NCBI GenBank assembly: GCA_014529385.2
Contig: CM043959.1
Location: 12,317,309 to 12,381,308, forward strand
Reading direction: 5' to 3'
Length of the DNA stretch: 64,000 bases
Origin: Adiantum capillus-veneris
Lineage: Eukaryota; Streptophyta; Polypodiopsida; Polypodiales; Pteridaceae
A program made the position numbers and the translations under genes. The notes under the pieces are model-generated. The model saw only the letters and a program-made list of their open reading frames with translations, searched no databases and was not told the origin of the DNA. Below, in pieces: positions 30,472 to 41,582 of the stretch (position 1 is the stretch's first letter; each line of letters begins with the position of its first letter).

Positions 30472-33400
30472 GGATCGTCTCATGGAACGTGCAGGGACTA
30501 GGTGGACCCTAGTTTCAGCGACAGCGGGGCAGATTGCGTCAGGAGCTTCAGCGTTGCCTTGTGGGAGGAGAGATTGATCTCCTTATGCTTCAGGAGCACC
30601 ATCTGTGTGAGAGCCGCATTCGGCGATGTGGTCAGATTTTGCGTGGACGATATGATACCTTTTGGTTAGTTGCTTTTGGACCTGGAGGCATCAAGGGTGG
30701 GGTATGTATGACTATTGCGGACTCATTGCAGCAGGCCATTGTGGGTAGAGGGATTATTGTGCCAGGCAGGGCTCAGTGGATTACTATGCATGTTCAGGGT
30801 GGCCTTGTGGGTTTCCTGAACATCTATGCGCCCAATGTGGCAAGTGCTCGTGCAGAGTTTTGGTCACAGATTGTTGAGTCTTTGCCGCAGGCCGATCATT
30901 GGTGTATAGGAGGGGACTTCAACATGTTGGAGGACCCTTCTGACAAGATTGGTGGCAGCCATGCTACTGTGCATGGAGTCGAGTTGGCAGCTTGGGAGAG
31001 GTTGTGTGTGACTTTGAGAGTCTCGGATACATGGCAGCACTCTGGTTTTGTGAGGCCCCCAGACAGTCTTGCCTTCTCTTGATCGGACCGCAGAGTGGGA
31101 GGAGTGAATCTATCGCGGATAGATCGCTTCTACACTAGTGATCACTTCAGTGACTTGGGGGGATCAGTGGGCATCCTGGCAGGGACCTCCTTCTCGGACC
31201 ATGCACTAGTGATCCTCACAGTGGCAGATAGGCAGAGGAGTGGGAGCACGATGCTTCGCATCCCAGAGAGGGTCTTGTTGGACTCAGCACTCAGAGAGAG
31301 GGTAGAGGCTCTCTGGACAGAGGGTATGGACAGCCAGGATTCACCTGCAGACAAAGTGGCCTCAGGCCTAGCTCAGCTTAGCCACTTTTTTCTTCAGGAG
31401 TCTCTGGCTCGCCGGGCTACAACGAGAGAGGCGGAGCAGCGTCTCAGACGAGGCATTGCTTCACTACAGAGGATGCAGGAGCAGCATCCAGACAGTCCAT
31501 GGTTGGAGGAGCAGTTACAGCAGGCTCGACAGGAGCTTGCTAGCACAGAGGAGAGGCGTCATGAGTTTGCCTTCCACCGACAGGCATCTCAGTGGACTCA
31601 TGTGGGTGACAGAGTGACTGGTGCTTTTTTTGAGACAGTGGGACCTCGGCACTCGCCTGCCAAGGTCAGTCAGTTGAGGAGGCCCGATGGGTTAGTTGCT
31701 TGTGAGCCCGAGGATATGCGTGCAGTTGCTATTGACTTTTACCGTGAGTTACTGTCAGTTGAGCCCCAGTCAGAGCCGCAGGATGCATGCAGGGAGCAGG
31801 TTTGGGCACAGATGCCATGTCTTGTGACTGAGGAGATGCACCAGAGGCTAGAGATGCCACTCCAGCTGGAGGAGCTGCACACAGCTCTTAGGGCCCTCCC
31901 CCGTGGTAGCTGTCCAAGTGAGGATGGGTTGACTCCCAGTTTTTTCTTAGAGTACTGGGACCTGCTTGGCCCAGATCTCTGTAGTGCTTTTCAGTACATT
32001 TTACACACAGGAGTGATGCCTGACAGCATGAGTGAGGGTCAGATCTACCTCATTCCCAAGGAGGGTGGCTCCTTGGATGAGATTCGACAGTGGCGCCCCA
32101 TCACCATCCTCAACTCAGCCTACAAAATTCTTGCCAAGGCTCTAAGTTTGAGGATTCAACCACTTTTAGAGTGCCTTATACATGGGACTCGCACAGGTTT
32201 TGTCAAGGAACGCAGTATCCTTGACAACATCTTTACTTTCTGGGAGGCTTCTGCCCTGGCACGGCTCCGTGGTGAGGACCTCGTGATTCTTCTTCTCGAT
32301 TTTGAGAAGGCATACGACAGAGTTGACTAGGACTTTCTAGAGGGCACTCTGCGCAGGATGGGCTTCTTAGATGCTTGGATCAGAGGGGTGTCAGCCCTGT
32401 ACAGACAGGCTCACAGTCAGGTGCTTTTGGCAGGCGGTAGAGGTGACCGCTTCATGCTTACTCGCTCAGTCAGACAGGACTGTCCTCTTGCCCCTTTCTC
32501 TTTTTGTTCTATGCGGAGGCGATGAGCAGATTTTTGGTGTCACAGCAGGTTGGTCTACGGGGCTTAGCACTCCCTATTCGGGGAGATGAGCTACTAGACG
32601 CTGAGTTTGCCGATGACTCAGCCTTGTACTTAGATGGCCAGGAGGCCAATCTTCACAGTTGTGAGCAGGCTTTGGAGACCTTCTGTTGTGCATCGGGAGC
32701 ACTGATCAACTGGAGAAAGACAGTGGCTTTCTCGGTTGATAGTGCTCCTGTGCCAGATTGGATGCCAGGAGAGGGTTTCAGGTGGATTCCCCTAGGGACT
32801 GCAGTTCGGTACTTGGGTTGTCAGGTTGGTCTGGACTTGTCTCCCGAGCAACAGATTGCTCCCCTTCTCCTGTCCATCAAGAGAAAGTTGTTACACTGGA
32901 GCTCAGCACGACTTTCTTTGGCTGGTAGAGTAGTAGTTGCCAACCAGGTGTTGTTGGCGACTATGTGGTACATCACTTCCTGCTGGATCTTCTCGAGTTC
33001 TTGTATCAGCCAGGTAGAGAGGCTGATCAGGAACTTCCTTTGGTCAGGACGTGACACTCAGATAGCCCGAGCCAAGGTGGCTTGGCAGGTCATCACGCTT
33101 CCTTGTTCTCAGGGAGGGCTTGGGATCATTGATCCAGCACAGCAGAGCAGAGCCCTTCTTGGGAAGTTCATAGTTCGAGGACTTCTTCCAGGTGAGGAGC
33201 CCTGGAAGGAGTTCTTGCTGCAGAGGCTTCGTGCCAGGGTGCCTCAGTTAGGAGGCCCTGGGCAACCTTCGACCAGATGGATCTTTACAAAGATGCGCAG
33301 AGTTGGTTTGAGCAAGAGACCGGAGGACCGCTTTGCTGTGAGTTTGCTTCGATCTTGGGAGCTCTTACAGCGTGGCCTGGAGCAGAGACAGCCGACGTGC

Positions 33401-34818
33401 ACGGAGGAGCGCCTACGGCAGCCCCTCGTCTTGAACCCCATGGTTAGCACTCAAGAGAGGCCACTTGGTTGGTAGTCGGCCTCATGTTTCCTGGGGTCCC
33501 ATGGCAGCAGGTCCAGTGCGCTCTCTAGGTGACTGGCTAGAGTTCTCAGGTTTGTCAGAGGAGGTGCAAGGTCTCCAGCTACAGAGCATGAGAGGGGTGT
33601 AGAGCATGTGTCACGACATCTCAGAGTCAGTTCCAACTGAGTGGCTTACGCCTCTCGAGCCAATAGCGCCCCGGTGGATGAGAGCCTTCACACGACTGGA
33701 GGTTCTCATTTCAGTCAGGGCCTGCTCAGAGACTGTCCCAGCCCTTTTCTTCGAGCTTCAGGGGGGGGGGGGGGGGGGGGGGGGGGGGCGACTCCAGCGA
33801 GTTGCAGTAGAGGCCCCGCAGGTGGCAGAGTGCTGTTGCCAGAGGATCCGAGTTGTGGGCATCTGTGGGAGGACTTGCGTCATAAACCCTGACCCAACAG
33901 CTCTTGAGACTGGACACTGGAGGCTTTGGGCTTGGGAGTGTTGTCCACTGGCACGAGTGCAGTGGGATCCTGGTGAGTGGCTATGGAGGGACCCCTTCTC
34001 TTCTGCAGACCACCCAGGTGTCCCTTTCTTTTAGTACACGGGTCAGCTTGGACGTCATATACTTACAGCACACAGAGAGGCCCGCCCCGCTGCAGCACGT
34101 CATTGGCAGGAGGAGGGCCTCACAGTCGAGTTCTTGGCAGCCTTTTGGGAGAGGCTGTGGGACTCCAGACAGCCGAGGCGCGTCACCTTGTTTCAGTGTG
34201 GCTGGTCGCACACAGAGCTACAGCAGTAGGGAGCTCGCTAGTGCATAGTGGTCTCTCGGCCGCATGTGCAACCTGTGACCACTTGGTGGAGAGTCAACGT
34301 CACTGTCTTTGGGACTGTCCTTCGGCCCAGCAGGTGTGGCTACGAGTTCTTCGGCTGATGTCTACTCTCTCCACGGCTAGACAGTACACTTTGGGGGCAG
34401 TAGCTTGGTCCACACTCAAGGGCCCGGCACTTCAATTTGAGCTATCTTCCACCAGCAGGATGATAGTGATACAGGGGGAGCGACCTACACTCCAGCCTGC
34501 TACTACAGAGCTTACTCCACAGGAGTGGTGCAGTGAGAGAGAGGAGTGTTGGGAGCTCATCAGTGGCTTGACACTCTGGTTCATCTGGCGAGCCCGCTGT
34601 TTCCGCATCTTAAGGCTCGGCCTGTGCCGCCAGTAGAGACTGTTCGTGACTTTTGGCTCGAGCTGATCCATACTCTCAGAGGACAGCTTAAGGGACTACA
34701 GGGCAGCTCCGACCACATGCGGGAGCGCCACGAGGCCTTCCTTCGACTCTGGCGCCCTTGGCCTTTCTACACCATTGTCCACGGTGTGCTCAGATGGCAC
34801 TACCGTCCACCTGTGTGA
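30468..34818 (+). pseudogene. LINE ORF2 (endonuclease, reverse transcriptase)
   Basis: ATG at 30468 begins MRIVSWNVQGLGG, the start of an APE-type endonuclease. LQEHH, IGGDFNMLED and SDHALVIL follow (to about 31220). The RT region has the WRPITILNSAYKILAKALSLR block, then LLLDFEKAYDRVD (32300), and in a shifted frame from 32504 the catalytic FADDSALY (about 32610). A C-terminal Cys/His motif (CATCDHLVESQRHCLWDC, about 34270-34320) fits the zf-RVT region. In-frame stops TAG 30510, TGA 31080 and TAG 32328, a lost base near 32498, a stop at 33473 and a 28-G run at 33761 break it. Confidence 0.87.
33761..33788. repeat. 28-base poly(G) run inside LINE ORF2
   Basis: Uninterrupted G homopolymer at 33761-33788 within the C-terminal coding region. 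Length is typical of slippage and hard to sequence exactly. Confidence 0.9.
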
Positions 34819-34984
34819 CTCTTCCCTCCTCCCATCTCTTGATTTAGCCTCATTGTATATATGCTGTTCTTTTATTGGGAGAGTCTCCCCATCATGTTTG
34901 TTGTAGCCCTCTCTTGCAGAGGTGGTTGTAGCCCTATGGGCAGTTTTCATTAACTAATAGAAGGATCTTTTTCTCGGAAAAAAA

Positions 34985-35440
34985 AAAACCTTTCGGTTGC
35001 TTCATGTACAAGTCTTCTTCGAGATCACCATGCAAGAATGCGTTTGATCCATCTCCAATTCCAAAATAGCAACGAGAGCAAAAAGAACGCAAAGGGTGGT
35101 CATTTTCACAACAGGAGAAAACACCTCCTGAAAATCAATGCCTACCTTCTGCGCATATCCTTTGGCAACAAGCCTAGCTTTGTACTTGAATTTCTCATTA
35201 ACAGTGTTGATTTTTTACACCCACTTGTTAGGAATGGTTTTCCTACCTCTGGGTAACTTAACCAAATCCCAAGTATTATTGGCATGCAGTGCCTTGATTT
35301 CTTCCTGCATAGCCAGCTCCCACTTGCTCTTAGAATCACATGACATGGCCTCTCTAACAAACTACTAACGTGTCAAAGCCTAAAGAAGGGAGCCAACTTA
35401 CATATGCCGGCCGAGGCGCCTAAACCCTAAGAAGAACGAG
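34985..35440 (-). pseudogene. Copia RT N-terminal half (COP-g)
   Basis: Minus strand: [59 protein letters not shown], then [18 protein letters not shown], which runs into the LINE duplication site. A stop after NKWV and frame changes are present. Upstream of about 35440 similarity fades. Confidence 0.85.
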
Positions 35441-35592
35441 TAGCAGAAGAAGAAGTCCTACCAACTTATGGGGACCCCGTCCGATGGGGCCCCAGTGACA
35501 TAAAGGGATTAAAATAAAGCAGGACCCGCACACACGCAAAAACTGATGACCTGGCAGATTTCCGAAAATTGCACTGGCATGATGACGTGGCA
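35441..35592. other. Boundary segment between COP-g and HAT-2
   Basis: No gene seen. It has an imperfect direct duplication around TGATGAC(C/G)TGGCAG (35547-35595). It is unclear whether it belongs to COP-g or is a divergent HAT-2 end. Confidence 0.4.
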
Positions 35593-36119
35593 GGTCAAAA
35601 TTCACTGGAACGCATCGGAACGGACTACCGTTCCGACAGACATGCCATCACCGGAACGGACCGGCTCGAACGAGCCGGAACGACAGCAACGGGCAGAAAC
35701 GGGCAGATTTCAACTTTTAAAAATGTAGCTGTTTGGGACTTTTGGGCAGCCAACGGCCATTTACAGCCCTATATAAATCTCCCCTTCCCCCATCTTCACC
35801 AAAGCATCAAGGAAGTTTGAAGGGGGCCATCTCTCCCTTGCTCTCAACTCTCAAGCAATAGGGGCCTAGCCTCTAGCTCTCAAGTTTCAACCTCTCTCTC
35901 TCTTGGGCTAACCCTCAAGGCTCAAGGGTCAAACTCTCTCTCTCGGTCTCAACTTCCAAGAGGTGAAGCCTCTCTCTCAAGCTCTCTATCTCAACTTCTC
36001 ATTGCTCAAGCCTCAAGCAAGAACGGAATCAAGCCTCTCTCTCTCTCAAGCCCTCTCTCAAGCTATCTCTCTCTCTCTCAAATCCTCAAAGATCAAGCTC
36101 TCTCTTTCACGGATAATCC

Positions 36120-38158
36120 ATGGCTTCTTCTTCTCGTACAACCCCCTCCGTTCATGCGGGCAACACTCAAAAGGAATAGTCGTGGTGGGATGAAGTGACC
36201 TCGGAGGGCACCTTGTCGGCGGCGGGAGGTTCTCGTGCATGGGCATGCAAGCTATGCTCTTACACGCGGAAAGGGGGCCATGACAAAGTGAGGGCACACT
36301 TTCTTCGAGTGTCGGGACATGAGGTGAGATTTTGCTCCAACCTAACCATCGAGAAGAGGAAGGACCTCGAGGAAAAGGATCGGCAATTCAACCACAAAGC
36401 CAAGCCCGCACGCAAAGGTATTGATCCAAAGACCCTCATTTTCCCTTCTTCCTCTCTACCCGGTGTAGGTGTCGGTGCATCTTCACAAGGTCCAAAATGT
36501 CGCCAAAGGACCCTTGCCACCTCTTGGGACCCAAAGAAGAAGGAAGAGGTGGATGCGGCCGTGGCTCGACTCTTCTATCACGACCATATCCCATTTGTCG
36601 CGGCGAAGTATGTTCATTGTTTTATGATTTATCAATCTTCTCTCTCATTTCTTCCGTTATCGTCGGTTCCACCTTTTTGATACTAACCTCTTCTATGTTT
36701 GATCGAAATAGGTCGGAGCATTGGAAAGTCATGGTGCAACGGATAGGAGAGTATGGCACCGGCTATGTGCCGCCATCTTCAGAGGCTCTCCGGACCACTT
36801 TGCTCGATCGAGAGAAGGCTATCGTGGAACAAGCAACCCTCAATATTCAGCGTCTTTGGGCAAAGCATGGCGTTTCCCTCATTGCCGACGGGTGGAGCGA
36901 TACAAAAAAGAGATCTATCCATGGTCTCGTCGCATACTCGAGTGGAGAGATGTACTTAGTGCACTCTCATGATGCCACCGAGAGTGGCAAGTCCGCCGAT
37001 GTCCTCTCTGCAGAGTGGACAGCGGCCATAGAAACCATCGGTGAGCAACACGTGGTGGCCTTTGTCACAGATGGGGAGGCATCAAATAGGGCAGCAACAG
37101 CTATTATAGAGGGCCACTATCCGCATGTGACAGTGTGCTTCTGCATGGCACACTGCTTGAACAACCTTCTAAAAGACATCGACAAGCTAGACTGGATCGC
37201 TCCAGTCATTGCTGATGCAGTGAAGATTGTTACTTTCATCAACAATCACAACTTGGTTCGGAGTGAGTACCTCAAGAGGTCGGGCGAGAAAGTGCTTCTA
37301 AAGTATTCAGACACCCGCTTCGCATTCAACTTTCTTCTTGTACACAGGCTGTCTGAATGTCAAAATGCGGTCCGACAAGTCTTCATCAGTGATGAGTTCA
37401 CCACCTCCCCCTATGCAAAGACAGTTGCAGGGATTTTGTGCAAGGATAAGGCAGAGGATCTTGAGTTCTGGAAGGAGCTCAAGAGTCTAGATGCACAGGT
37501 AAAACCGGTGGTTCATTTGCTTCGAGTTCTGGATGGCATGGATCCTTGCATTGCCAAGATTTATGAGGCAATGGACCGCATGATTGAGCAGCTTGCACAG
37601 CTTGAGCCGAACGCAGAGCGGTATGAGGAGATCCATGCGCTTTGCAGCTCAAGGTGGAATTCATATGCCTCTCCTTTACACGGGGCAACGTACATGGTGG
37701 ATCCGGAGTTCCAAGGTGCAGGGCAAGAGACAGATAGGGAAGTCATGAACCAATTTACAGAGATGTTAAACAAGATGGTTCTAGACAGAGATGGTCGACG
37801 CATTGTCAGAGATCAGTTGAGACAGTACAGAGAGATGCGGGGGTCATTTGGCAGTCCAAATGCTCAGATTGATCGCAGGAAGATAGGTTCAGTGCTATGG
37901 TGGGAGGACTATGGCTACGATGGCCCTGAGCTTCAGAGATTGGCGATCCGTATTTTCAGCCAGTCAGTTAGTACCTCATGCTTGGAGCAATTGTGGAGTA
38001 CCTTTAGCCACATTGCTTCCAAGAAGAGGAATCTGCTTGGAGTGGAGAAGGCTAAAGATCTTGTCTTCATCAGCGCAAATTTGAAAATGCTTTGCAAGAG
38101 TACAGACAAACAGACAGATCCTTTTACACAGTGGGAGATGGAGCAAGAGGCTCCTTAG
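36120..38158 (+). pseudogene. hAT transposase of HAT-2 (two exons, early stop)
   Basis: ATG at 36120, exon 1 to 36607, intron 36608-36711, exon 2 36712-38158. The 104-bp intron has GT...AG ends and a textbook TACTAAC branch site at 36681-36687. The zinc finger is in frame (CKLC then His residues), but codon 20 is TAG (36177-36179) where HAT-1 has TGG. Exon 2 differs from HAT-1 by about nine residues. The core has LIADGWSDTKKRS, CFCMAHCLNNLLKDID and LWWEDYGYDG. After the TAG at 38156 the same frame continues open for about 50 acidic codons to a TGA at 38309, in both copies. Full spliced length is 644 codons, usual for hAT. Confidence 0.86.
36608..36711 (+). other. Transposase intron in HAT-2
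   Basis: GTATGTTC donor, TACTAAC branch point 24 bases before the AG, pyrimidine-rich between. Splicing joins exon 1 to exon 2 inside an AAG codon and keeps the frame. The intron of HAT-1 (26715-26818) is the same length. Confidence 0.85.
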
Positions 38159-38846
38159 GTAGGTGGAGATGCACATCCACCAACACCAGGTACTTCATCC
38201 ATGACTGAGATTGAGCCGGACCTAGAGCTAGATGATGAGGAATGGGAGGATGTGCATGATTTACAGCCGGCTACTACGGATTGGGAGGCCTCTCAAGCTA
38301 GTGGCTCTTGAGTCTTGAGTCTTTGCCATTTATCCTTACCTTTTTGTATGGCTGCTTGAGGCTTGCCCTCTGCCATTTGTAGCTACTAGCATCTTTATGG
38401 TATTTGTCACCTTCAGTCTTTTGGTATTGTGGTCAGTGGTCACTGGTTTGCCCCCCTTTGTTTTTATTGTAGCACCTTGGCGGCCCTTGAGGCTTGTTAG
38501 CCATAATTAATTCCAAAGTGTTATCTCTGACTACTACTCTTGCAATTATTTGAGAGCATTGTGTATGGGCATTGTGTTTGCTCAATGTTGTATATGTGTT
38601 ATGTACTCTGGGCGCCGCACATACCAATCAAGTCATAATAAGGTTGAATGGTCTTCGAATCGTGTTTTTTGTGGGTATTAGAGTCAAAGGACTCTAGTAC
38701 TACTTGTATTCAAACACATAACGCTAAAAAAAACAATATTTGGGTGTTTTTTTAGCCTCCCGTTCCGCGCCGTTCTCGTTCCGGGCCCGTTCCCGTTCCC
38801 CCGTTCCGCAGGGAGGCCCGTCGCCGTTCCCGTTCCGGGTAACCTG

Positions 38847-38857
38847 ATATATATATG

Positions 38858-38933
<76 letters not shown>

Positions 38934-38985
38934 TACATATGTACGTACACACACACACATATGTGTGTGTGTGTGTATGTATAAG
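38847..38985. repeat. (AT)n/(AC)n/(GT)n compound microsatellite
   Basis: Long AT stretch, then ACACAC, CATATGTACGTAC, ACACAC and GTGTGT. It is largely self-complementary and starts exactly at the end of HAT-2. Frames across it are low-complexity artefacts. Confidence 0.92.
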
Positions 38986-39978
38986 CCTTGAGAGTACAGA
39001 CATACAATGCATGCAAAATCAAAGCTCCACTCACCAAGACCAAAGACAGACACACATCCTGAAGCAAGTAAATTACGCGTAGAAAACGATGAGAAAAAAC
39101 CACAGAGGACCAGGTATATCAAAAACAAAGAAAAACAAGAGAAACCAAAAAAGGATGGAGAAGACAAATAAAAAGTGTGATCACCAAAGCAAAAGCCGCA
39201 AAAGCATAGCAGCAGCGCTCAGTCAAGCGCATCAATAAAGGTGCCAACAGAATCGGCCACGTCAGCAGCATCAATGGACGCCTCTGTGGAAGTAGCAGAT
39301 ACCACAGTTGGCGAGCTTCTTCATCTTCTCCTAGTTGTGTGTGCATCCATGGAACCCAGTGGCAACAATGTTGACATGAATGCCAGGAACTATGATAATC
39401 CATGCAATTTGCTTCCTCTGGCTTGCACTCTCTTTCCTCTAAACCAAGTGTGAGAGAAACTGACTCTCAGCTACAGCCTGTGACAAGCCTGTCGAAGGTC
39501 GAGCCTGAGTGTGAGGGTCGAGTTATAGAAATGTTGCAACTGTAGCTCTCACAAGAGTAGCAAGAGCAACGATAAAGTGGCTACAGCATACCTGTGAGCA
39601 TGTGAGTGCAAGAGGCTTATGGGCAGCAAGCCAAACGCGAGAAGAACTGCAAGCGATGGAACAGCTAAATGCAGCGCACAGCAAGCACAGGGTCAACAAG
39701 CAGATGGCAGCAAAATAGAGCGAAATCACCACAGTCAAAGATGTAGGTCCAGCAAATCTGCTGCGAACTGAGCACAAAACAAGCAGTGCCTGGGCAAGCA
39801 ATAGAAGCAGCGCAGGCACGGCAGGCGACAGAAGCAGCAAGCTATCTGGAATAAACATCACGAGGGTCAAGGGGGTAGCCATGACAAACGAAAACCACGG
39901 CAGGGAAGCTCCATTGCACGGGGCAGGCACGACCAAGGGCAGCCATGAGGGTTTCCTCCACTGCACGAGGGTTTCCTC

Positions 39979-39981
<3 letters not shown>
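38986..39981. other. Unassigned region
   Basis: No recognisable gene or element. Open frames on the minus strand (39119-39403, 39523-39966) are Leu/Cys/Ser-rich with no domain; I treat them as chance. Confidence 0.4.

Positions 39982-40028
<47 letters not shown>
39982..40028. repeat. (CT)n microsatellite
   Basis: About 47 bases of CT, followed by a ~39-bp duplicated segment (ATCACC-GCTCATCCACCAGGA twice, 40028-40090). Confidence 0.92.
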
Positions 40029-40029
<1 letters not shown>

Positions 40030-40030
<1 letters not shown>

Positions 40031-40641
40031 ATCACCAGGCTCATCCACCAGGATCTCTCTCTCAGATCACCGAGCTCATCCACCAGGACTTGACTCAGCT
40101 AGACACCAGGAGGACATGGATACAGCCAGCACAGGAGCTGGGCACGAAGATGGCTTTCTACAGAGAGCATCTTCTCCAGCTTACGGAGGACGGTTTTGTG
40201 ACGAGACCCAGATGCATGGACACCAACCAATCTCATGGGATACGATGTGCTATTGGCCAGATATGCACATCTTCACACAAGCTGCGGATTGAGACTAGGA
40301 GATACAGCGGAGTACCAACAGAGGCCAGGACATGCCCCTTGTGAGACATGGAGCCTGAGACAGAGTTGCACTACACATGCCGCTGCCCCATCTACTACGA
40401 GATACGAGGCCGCTTCCATTGCTTGTTCAGAGAGGGTTTTGGACCACTCTCCAGAGTCATGGGGTACGAGGATCAGAGATGCCTGGGTTTGTTCTTGCTC
40501 GAGTTGCGCAGACACAGAGAGAACCTGATGAGAGGAGAGGCTAGCCACTCTCAGAGACGGATCACAAATTTCTTTAGGGACAACCGGAGGAGCTACTACC
40601 ACAGCAAAGCTCACATTCGTCTCGCACTAGAGGCACACTGA
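40030..40641 (+). pseudogene. C-terminal fragment of a different non-LTR RT (LINE-2)
   Basis: One plus frame reads from about 40030 to 40641 with a single TGA at 40342. It matches the common C-terminal signature of non-LTR reverse transcriptases: SSHKLRIETRRYSG, then R-x-CPL-[stop]-DMEPETELHYTCRCPIYYEIRGRF. The stop replaces the second Cys of a Cys-x2-Cys...His...Cys motif. No RT core is visible upstream. It is not the same family as LINE-1. Confidence 0.6.
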
Positions 40642-41039
40642 TAGACCGAGCGATTGAGCTGGGGAGATCCAGACGCCCACGACTGCGGAGGACTACACAG
40701 CATCGACAGGGGCTGCATCAAAGAATTCGGATCACTTTGGCCTGGCATGCATGACGCCCGGTCAGACTAATGACCATGGAGGAGATTGATGAGATCCGCT
40801 AGCGACCGATGTTGGACCTCTTGTGATTTAGCTATTTAGCTATCCCAGCCAGCTGCTTACTTTGATTAATTCACATTGAGCAGCTTAGGATTCCATAGTA
40901 TTTTTATTTTGTTATGTTGTTATGTTGTTATTTTGTTACTCTGACTTTGTATCAGATAAACCACATTGTAACTTCCTGGTCTCATAGGTCACTTTGGCCT
41001 TTTGAAGACGTTAATATAACATTTCATTTCATCATCTGT

Positions 41040-41053
<14 letters not shown>
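40642..41053 (+). other. Possible 3' tail of LINE-2 and GT microsatellite
   Basis: Stops in all frames, AT-rich towards 40900, ending in (TG)n at 41036-41053. No gene. Confidence 0.35.
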
Positions 41054-41070
<17 letters not shown>

Positions 41071-41082
41071 GGGGGGGGGGGG
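41054..41082. repeat. 29-base poly(G) run
   Basis: Uninterrupted G homopolymer directly after a TG repeat. Confidence 0.9.
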
Positions 41083-41582
41083 ATACCGCGGCTGACAGCA
41101 GCTTGATGTAGAAAACCTTAGCAAAGACAGGATGAATATCAAACTATTGCACAGTAGAAGGAAACGTATCGAACGATCCCTGTCTGTACTGGAATGATTT
41201 TTTTTATGTATTTTGAGTTTAGAGTTATTAGTGTTGTTAGTGGTTAAGCAGTCGACTTGTGAAGAAACAGTGTAATGATGAGAGAAATCTAGCTATTAAG
41301 AATGGCCAATTGGACTAAAGTCATGCAGTTATATGTTTACGTGTGTTGTTTTTCTATGTTGACAAACTGAGACTGCCCAAACATGCAAACTTGTTAGATA
41401 AAGGCCATGAAAACCATTTGATAATCATCTGACAGAAACCAAAGCATATCAGATAGGCAACCACCCCAAGTCGAAGCCACCACCAAAGCCATCAAGGTCG
41501 CTGGTCAGGGGGCAAGCTCTCTGAACCATTAATCAACTGTCAATTCTTGTGAGGAATCCCACCCGAGTACCACCGGATGCTT

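Larger units (their letters stand above)
28387..34984 (+). mobile_element. LINE-1: full-length L1-type non-LTR retrotransposon
   Basis: About 6.6 kb on the plus strand with a GC-rich 5' region, ORF1, ORF2 and a short A-run (34978-34988), flanked by 15-bp duplications. It sits inside the Copia RT of COP-g. The 5' region (28387-28819) contains two C-runs (28458-28471, 28647-28663) and no credible gene. ORF2 has several nonsense codons and shifts, so the copy is dead, but its length suggests complete reverse transcription at insertion. Confidence 0.9.
24141..35440 (-). mobile_element. COP-g: Ty1/Copia remnant split by HAT-1 and LINE-1
   Basis: Minus-strand Copia pol in four visible segments, read 35440 to 34985, 28386 to 27883, and 24569 to 24141. 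Removing LINE-1 (one copy of a 15-bp duplication) and HAT-1 (one copy of an 8-bp duplication) puts the RT and RNase H segments back in register. The gag and integrase ends are not visible, and the 3' end is cut by CHR-e. Confidence 0.85.
35593..38846 (+). mobile_element. HAT-2: second hAT copy, opposite orientation
   Basis: Almost identical to HAT-1 in coding and flanking sequence but on the plus strand. The right end (…GTTCCGGGTAACCTG at 38846) matches the 3' end of HAT-1 with small changes. On the left the match to HAT-1 starts at about 35593 and lacks the terminal CAGAGTTACC repeat, so that end is truncated or rearranged. No 8-bp duplication could be identified. Confidence 0.82.

Noticed and set aside
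38684-39167. Minus frames with Ile-Tyr and Cys-Val repeats
   Set aside because: Translations of the AT/AC/GT microsatellite.
39523-39966. 147-codon hydrophobic minus frame, possible membrane protein
   Set aside because: Leu/Cys/Ser composition follows a GCA/AGC-rich plus strand; no start context, no neighbour, no domain.
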